Below are positions 57,960 through 64,000 of a DNA stretch of 64,000 nt, in pieces (positions within the stretch are counted from its first letter, which is position 1; each line of letters starts with the position of its first letter). The translations under genes were made by a program, and so were the position numbers. A model generated the notes under the pieces. The model was not told the DNA's origin. It saw nothing but the letters and a program-made list of their open reading frames with translations, and ran no database searches. The stretch is from Amphiduros pacificus. Lineage: Eukaryota; Annelida; Polychaeta; Phyllodocida; Hesionidae. The stretch lies in contig OX439000.1 of assembly GCA_949316495.1 (NCBI GenBank), positions 53,727,720 through 53,791,719 on the forward strand, written 5' to 3'.

Positions 57960-59240
57960 ACTTCTTCTAACCCAAGGTCTAATAAACATGGTACAGAATT
58001 AAAATAAAAGATTTATCACATCCCAATTGAATTACATTATAATATATATTTGAGAGAAAAGTAACAAAATTATGAAAATATCAGATTTATTTGAATATGA
58101 CTTTACATTGTCTTAAATTCAAAGTTCCAAAATGGAATTTATTTTCCCAGATTTGAAAGCAAGGTTTCAACACATCTTAATGTTCACATTTCAGAGTAGC
58201 AATGTGGATATGTGATAATGATTAATATATACATTCTTTATGAAATGTTTTTGATAAAAGAATTTAGTCTTTTTGTCATTTGTTTAAATATATTTATGAA
58301 AATGATGTTGTTTAAAGAAAATACTATTGCTATATATTTATTTTCTGATGTATATCTCATCATTCCTAATAAAAATCATTTAACAGAATTTCAAATAATT
58401 GTAATTCTTTCTAATATGTAAAATATATTGTTTCAGACTGCCCATGAGTTATTAAGTCAGCACAAGCTAATTATATATGTATTATATATGCTCCATTTCC
58501 ACCGCGCCCGCTGCCGCACTTTGTTATCTTCATCATTCCATTATGGTTGGACATAAGGACTAGATACTAATGATAATATGTGGGCCGGGGAAATAGTTTG
58601 GGCTGAACATTTTGTGACCTTGGATCAAAATTAAGGTCATGACCAGCACAGGAGCAACTTTTCTGACAAAATACAGCAATATTGATATAACTTGGTAGAT
58701 GTGATCTCCCTGTGAGGGGTTTGGATAAATTTGATATTGGGTGACCATGAGTTAATTTCAAGGTTACAGTAGCAGATTACATTTTGATATCATGTGAATA
58801 TTTGTAAATATCCCAGGATAATTTATCTAGATGCACTTTTCATGACCTTGGCTCAAAGTCAAGGTCATTACCACCACAAGAGCAACTTTGCTTGTGATCC
58901 TATATTTTCTTCAAGATTACAGCAATATTGATACAACAGGGCATGACATATTTACATACATATATAAAAAAGCATGAAAGTGATCAGAGAGGAAGGGTGA
59001 CGAGATTTGAAAAAAAAAAAAAAGTTGCTGTGTGAGGTATGAGCTGCAATAAAATTTGCCACTGATAAGAGCGTGTGATCTCGCTGTTGCGTTTTTATGT
59101 TGCCCTCTGGTGGACCTAAACTCGTCCCCACTTCACTTTTATTTTGCAAGTTTATGCGATGTCTTGAGCAATATGTATATGAGGTAGAGAGTAGTTTTCA
59201 CTTTATTTTTTGTCAAAATTATGTTAGATGTGAAATATTG
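57960..59240 (+). other. 3' region of the ABHD2-like gene and adjoining repeats
   Basis: AATAAA occurs at 57981 and 58003-58008, soon after the stop, and 'aataaa' again at ~58369; any could end the transcript. 58605-58955 holds inverted and direct copies of the GACCTTGA-type repeat ('tgaccagcacaggagcaac', 'acagcaatattgata') seen at 5345. No further gene is seen. Confidence 0.5.
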
Positions 59241-59265
59241 CACACAATATGCCAATATTTCTGTA

Positions 59266-60330
59266 TTAGAGCTTTGTTTTCAACCATCGGTAAATTGACC
59301 TAATTATTGACCTAATTATTGAGGCCCTGCTAGGTTTTCTACAAAGGGGCCTATATGGGTGAAATGCAGATATTTTAGCCAGTACGATTGAGAGATAGCT
59401 GCACAATTGAGAAATAGCTGCACAAGTGAGAGATATCAAGTGATAGATTGCAACAGCAAGAGATAGCTGCATAAATAAGAGATAACTGCATAAATAAGAG
59501 ATAGCTGCATAAATAAGAGATAGCTGCATTGAGACATGAAAAATAGCTGCACAAATAAAAGATAGCTTCATAAATAAGAGATAACTGTATATATAAGAGA
59601 TAGCTGCATGAATAAGAGATAGCTGCATAACTGAAAGATAGCTGCATTGAGACATGAAAAATAGCTGCACAAAGTGAGAGATAGTTACAGCAAGTGAGAA
59701 ATAGTTACAATAGTTGCAATATTGAGAGATAGCTGCAATAGTGAGACAGTTACAACAGGGAGAGATAGCTGCATAAATGAGAGACAACTACATAAGTGAG
59801 ATAACTGCAAAGTGAGAGATAGTTACAGCAGTGAGAGATAGTTACAGCACTAATATAGATAGCTGCACAAATGAGAGACAGTTATATAAGTGAGATAGCT
59901 GCACATGTAAGAGACAGATGCATCAGTGAGATAGCTGTACAAGGAAGAGACAGCTGCATAAGTGATGGATAATTGCAACAGCGAGAGACAGTTACAGCAG
60001 AGATAGATAGCTACACAAGTGAGAGGCAGCTGCATAAGTGAGATAACTGCAAAGTGAGAGATAGTTACAACAGTGAGAGATAGCAAGAGACAGTTATAGT
60101 GACAACAGTGAGAGATAGCTGCACAAGTGAGGGGTAGTTACAGCAGAGATAGATAGCTGCACAAATGAGAAACAACTGCATAAATGAGAGATAGCTGCAC
60201 ATTTAAGAGACTGCATCAGTGAGATAGCTGTACAAGGGAGAGACAGCGACATAAGTGAGAGATAATTACAACAGTGAGAGACAGTAACAGCAGAGATAGA
60301 TAGCTGCATAAGAAAGATAGCTGCATATGA
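59266..60330 (-). mobile_element. Minisatellite-bearing element M, - copy
   Basis: The inverse of 15306-16105: 'tttgttttcaaccatcgg' and the tandem 'ttgacctaattattgacc' come first, then about 40-45 imperfect ~20-24 bp units of 'agagatagctgcataaatag' type to 60325. Unit sequence drifts gradually, and blocks of several units (for example around 59930-60020 and 60210-60310) repeat as higher-order groups. Long - strand ORFs through it are artefacts. Confidence 0.8.
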
Positions 60331-60445
60331 GTTGGTTGCTAGGGGCAACTGTGTGCAGAAGGGTTCACCTTATTCTCATATTTTCTCTTTTTATTGCCGT
60401 AAAATTGGTGATATGCAACCAAAAGGTGTGCCTAATTAAGCAACA

Positions 60446-61321
60446 ATGTCCATAGACTGCATAAAGTTACTGAGATTTATCTCAGACTGCTCAGGAGAAA
60501 CACATTCTGCAGAAGGAAAGTTGACACAGAACAGAGCTGCTCAGCTCAATGAAAACAATATGGCTGATCCAGCCACTTCAGGCAACATCAACAGCATCAA
60601 GAGTCAGATTCTTGAGTGTTTTACTCTGCCTGCCTTCCAGGAGGCTATAAAAACATCTGTCAGTGCTGCTGTTGGACCTACCATGGCAAATCACAGCCAA
60701 AGATTGACAAAACTGGAAGAAACAGTTCAACTGCTCACTTTGAACTTTCCCCTGACAACTGTCAACAATGGACTGGTCTCTTACCCTGGTGCAGCTCCTG
60801 ATCCAGTTCCACAAGGGTAAGGCCAAGTGTACATAAAAATAAAGGTTGATAGCCCTGCAATACATATACAGTCTACCTCTCAAATTCCAACAGCACCATC
60901 AGATGCACCTGGCAATGCACCTGACAATGCACCTGCCCCTTCTACATCCGTCATCACACCTGCCCCTTCTACTTCTACTGCTGTCACGGCACATATAACG
61001 GCACCTGTCACGGCGCCTATCCCAGCACCCACCTCAGTTCCTATTATGGCACCGGTCACAGTACCTATGCCAGCATCCCCAATGACCATTGGAACCACAG
61101 AGGAAGAGGTAAAAAATGTGCCAGAAACTGACCAGCAATCATCACCTGACCTTCCAAATACTGCAGTTTCTGGCACATGGGAGGACACAGTGAGGAACCA
61201 CCTGAAGGAGTCATCCAGCTCAGAGTTAAGTGGATTCTCTGCCAGTGAAATTATGAAAACTAATAGAAAATCAAAGATCAGAGAAAAAAAACTGCAAGGA
61301 GAACTCAACCTTTTAAAATGA
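60446..61321 (+). pseudogene. LINE ORF1 (one in-frame stop)
   Basis: One reading frame runs through this interval with a single TAA at 60818-60820. The N-terminal half contains an Ala/Thr-rich helical region (TMANHSQRLTKLEETVQLL). After the stop come about 60 residues rich in Pro/Ala/Thr ('APVTAPIPAPTSVP'), an acidic-serine stretch and a basic end (NRKSKIREKKLQG). There is no zinc knuckle, esterase or RRM that I can see. ORF1 ends at TGA 61319-61321 overlapping an ATG (ATGA), the stop/start overlap known from some two-ORF LINEs. A later ATG (MADPATSG, near 60559) is an alternative start. Confidence 0.6.
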
Positions 61322-61534
61322 GGACTACACAACTACTCAAATCATGTTCTGACTGCAACAATGGTTATAAATCAGTTTTGTTTTCAAAATTTGTTAACAA
61401 TATTGGTACCTTATTAAATAATAATTTGACAATATTTTGGCAGCTAAATCTACCATTACAAATTAACAAAATTCATCAAGTTTACGCCAGCCTGCAAAAA
61501 ATGCTAATTTATTCCAAACCTATTTTTTATCACA

Positions 61535-62635
61535 ATGAATGTTGATGAATCTATTCTTATGCACTGTGGAGGTACAAAAATCAATTCCATTGCACACATT
61601 CTTCAGTGTGACAACGATGATGATGAAAATGAGGTAAATATATTAAATCAATCCCACTATTTTGACACAAAAAGCACATTTACATTTCTTGAATCAGAAA
61701 AGGAATCATTTTGTATTCTGAGCACAAATGTGCAGTCAATCCATATAAAATTCAATGAATTACAAATATTTTTATCTGAGCTTCAAAACATTAATTTTCA
61801 ATTCTCAGCTATCTGTATTCAAGAGTCTTGGTTGCCTGAGAATTCAGACACCTCTCAAGTTGAACTGGATGACTACACCATTATTTCACAAGGTAAATCA
61901 TGTAGCAGTAAGGGTGGGCTAATGTTCAACTTACATAAAAGATTCACACACACAGTAAGACAATCAAACAAAACCAAATCATTGGAGGGCCAATTTATTG
62001 AAGTATTTGGTGGAGGACTTGTAAAAAATGTAATCATAGGTAATATATATAGAGCACCCAGATACTTAAATGAAAACTATCGATCATTTACTTCAGCAAT
62101 CTTACCCATACTTGAAAATTTTGACACATCAAACAAAGAAGTAATAATCACAGGTGACACAAACATAGATCTCTTAAAATTAAATGATCGTGAAGCCTTA
62201 GGGGAATTTTTTGATTCAATAACCAGCCTCCATTATTTTCCAAGAATAACCCTGCCAATGAGATTTTCAAATAGGAAAGGTACATTAATTGACAATTTCT
62301 TTTGTAAACTAAGTGATGCTACTCTGAAAGCCACCTCAGGTATTATGATAAAAAAATTCTCGGATCACCAGCCATATTTCATTAGTCTGAATATTATAAA
62401 ACGTGATAATTTAGTTAAAACAAAACATGTAATGATGAGACACAAGCCAGAAAAATTTATAGATATTGCAATTGAGTTAATAAATTTAAATATTCCAAGC
62501 AAATTGACCCAAGACCGGCAAGTAGACCCAAATGAAAACTACAGCACCCTAAGCAGATTAATCAAGCAGGCAAAAGACAAACATTTACCAACTAAATGGG
62601 TTAAATACAACAAGCATAAACACAAAAAAATGTGA
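61535..62635 (+). pseudogene. LINE ORF2, APE-type endonuclease domain
   Basis: The frame reads 366 residues. Endonuclease motifs in order are LSTNVQSI (Asn), ICIQESWL (Glu), VIIGNIYRAP, VIITGDTNIDL (Asp/Asn) and FSDHQPYF (SDH), all key residues present. The frame ends at 62635 just after a run of seven A, where sequence in the next frame continues the linker toward RT, so a one-base indel is likely. Upstream, an ATG overlapping the ORF1 stop at 61318 opens another frame to 61545, overlapping this one by 11 bases; ORF2 may originally have begun there. Confidence 0.85.
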
Positions 62636-64000
62636 TTGGATAACCCTAGGAATTGTAAATTCAATAGCTTTCAGAGATAAGCTTTATCACAAATTCAAAG
62701 CAACATTTCCCGATTCTCCAAAATACAACAATCTAAAAACAAATTTAACAACATATAATCACATTTTGAAAAAGAATATCCAAGCTGCCAAACAATCCTA
62801 TCACCAAAACTGCTTTTCTAAGTATGAAAATGACACCAGGAAAACATGGTGTACCATTAGTGAATTATTAAGTAAGAGTAAAAATAATAGGAAATTCCCA
62901 GAGAAATATCACTGACAAACATGAAATAACCAATAATTTTAATTCACATTTTGTAAGCATAGGCCCAAATCTGGCCGAAAACATTAAAACTGATAGCTCA
63001 AAAGATTTCACCTGTTTTCTAACAAATAAACAAAATTTGAATTAAAAAATATCAACAGTGTGACAAAAAATAGTATTATAGATAAGTTAAAACCTAAATC
63101 AAGTACAGGATTAGATCGCATCTCAACAAAATTATTAAAATCCATCAAACATATTCTAGTAGAGCCATTGACACTTATTATCAATCAAATGCTGAATACT
63201 GGAACTTTTCCTGATGATTTAAAAATAGCCAAAGTAATATCATTATTTAAGAAGGATGATGATTCTCTGTTCACCAATTACCGCCCAATTTCACTTCTCC
63301 CTGCATTCTCCAAAATATTTGAAAGGGTCATTTATAACCAGCTCTCTGAATATTTTCAGGAAAAAAAGCTCTTTTATAAGAGTCAATACGGCTTTCGGTC
63401 TGAACATTCAATAGACCTAGCAGCTTTAGAATTAATTGACAAAGTGATACAAGAAATGATTCTTGATCTCTCCAAGGCATTTGACACACTAAATCATTCA
63501 ATTCTATTAGAAAAGCTAAAATATTATGGAATCTCTGGAAAATCACAACAATTACTAAAACGTTATCTCAACAATAGAAGGCAGTATGTATTATATGATG
63601 GTACAAACTCCAATGTCCAGATTATTAAAACTGGAGTCCCCCAGGGATCCATTCTGGGCCCTCTCCTGTTCATCATATACATGAATGATATTGCAAATGT
63701 GAGCAATCTTTTCAGAACAATCATATATGCAGATGACACAACACTTTCAAGTACTCTGAGTGCCTGTAACATAACAAAGCTAAACAATTTTGATGTAAAT
63801 TACACAAATACTGAGCTGGACAAAATAAGTGAATGGTTGAAATTGAACAAATTGTCGCTAAATGTACAAAAATCAAAATATATAGTATTTCACACAACCC
63901 AAAGGCAGGTGCCATCATTTAGATTAAAAATTGATGAAGTTGAAGTTGAAAAATTCAAACTATTCAATTTCCTTTGCATTATATTAAATGAACATATGAA
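62636..64000 (+). pseudogene. LINE ORF2, reverse transcriptase domain (frame-shifted, partial)
   Basis: RT blocks appear in order but not in one uninterrupted frame: KSSTGLDRIS, YRPISLLPAFSKIFE, FYKSQYGFR, LDLSKAFDTLNH (motif A, catalytic Asp), TGVPQGSILGPLLF (motif B) and IIYADDTTL (motif C; YADD codons 63726-63737). Between YGFR and motif A the spacing is shorter than usual (ELIDKVIQEMILDLSKAF), suggesting a small internal deletion near 63450. The 3' end, including any UTR repeat or poly(A), lies beyond the window. Confidence 0.85.

Larger units (their letters stand above)
60340..64000 (+). mobile_element. Non-LTR retrotransposon (LINE, Jockey/CR1-like group), 3' end outside window
   Basis: A + strand element with a two-ORF layout: ORF1 60446-61321, then an APE endonuclease and reverse transcriptase from about 61535 to the window edge. 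The 5' boundary is not fixed; it lies between the end of the minisatellite (60330) and the first ATG. The element is inactive as it stands because of one stop in ORF1, frame changes and an internal RT deletion. Family placement rests on endonuclease and RT motif wording and is approximate. Confidence 0.88.

Overview
This window is nuclear DNA of a marine invertebrate animal, most likely a lophotrochozoan such as a mollusc. That phylum guess is weak: it rests on the overall flavour of the repeats and on no phylogenetic test. The DNA is AT-rich, genes are split into short exons separated by kilobase introns with GT/AG splice sites, and most of the non-coding sequence is transposon-derived. There are no bacterial operons, rRNA genes, free-standing tRNA genes or CRISPR arrays.

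Two host genes are supported, both on the + strand. (1) A non-muscle/smooth-muscle type myosin regulatory light chain, four coding exons from 2609 to 10017, whose spliced product is a complete 172-residue protein with the RATS phosphorylation motif and an intact first EF-hand loop. (2) An ABHD2-like alpha/beta hydrolase, eight recognised coding exons from 40118 to 57959. Its nucleophile elbow, catalytic acid and histidine are all present, and only the initiating exon is unresolved. The two encode a cytoskeletal regulator and a membrane lipid hydrolase, and nothing suggests they work together.

Layout: 1-2600, repeats and upstream DNA; 2609-10017, light chain gene with introns full of transposon fragments; 10018-13960, probable 3' UTR and intergenic DNA; 13965-17625, a patchwork of repeats (a CCCTAAA-type family, an arm of a TA-flanked foldback element, a ~20-bp minisatellite element, 140-bp repeats); 17626-23960, a mosaic of an SGNH-hydrolase-like coding remnant, a 353-bp higher-order tandem satellite, and a broken gag plus tyrosine-recombinase fossil of the DIRS/Ngaro kind; 24035-31300, a palindromic repeat family, a TTAA-flanked MITE, and a tRNA-derived SINE with clear target-site duplications; 31367-33428, a nest of three TTAA-flanked MITEs inside an outer inverted-repeat element; 33429-40117, intergenic DNA with SINE copies and a ~143-bp tandem-repeat element; 40118-57959, ABHD2-like gene with a 2.26-kb foldback element nested in an older repeat in its third intron; 59266-60330, a second, inverted minisatellite element; 60340-64000, a LINE with ORF1, an APE-type endonuclease and a reverse transcriptase with the YADD motif, running off the window end.

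The most notable structures are the satellite/SGNH/gag/recombinase mosaic, the chained TTAA insertions, a 132-bp segment that appears identical at two places 5.8 kb apart (one inside the recombinase fossil), and a dispersed repeat whose 3' end lies just upstream of a coding exon in both host genes. All repeat comparisons were made by eye within this window; family names are given only where structure supports them.
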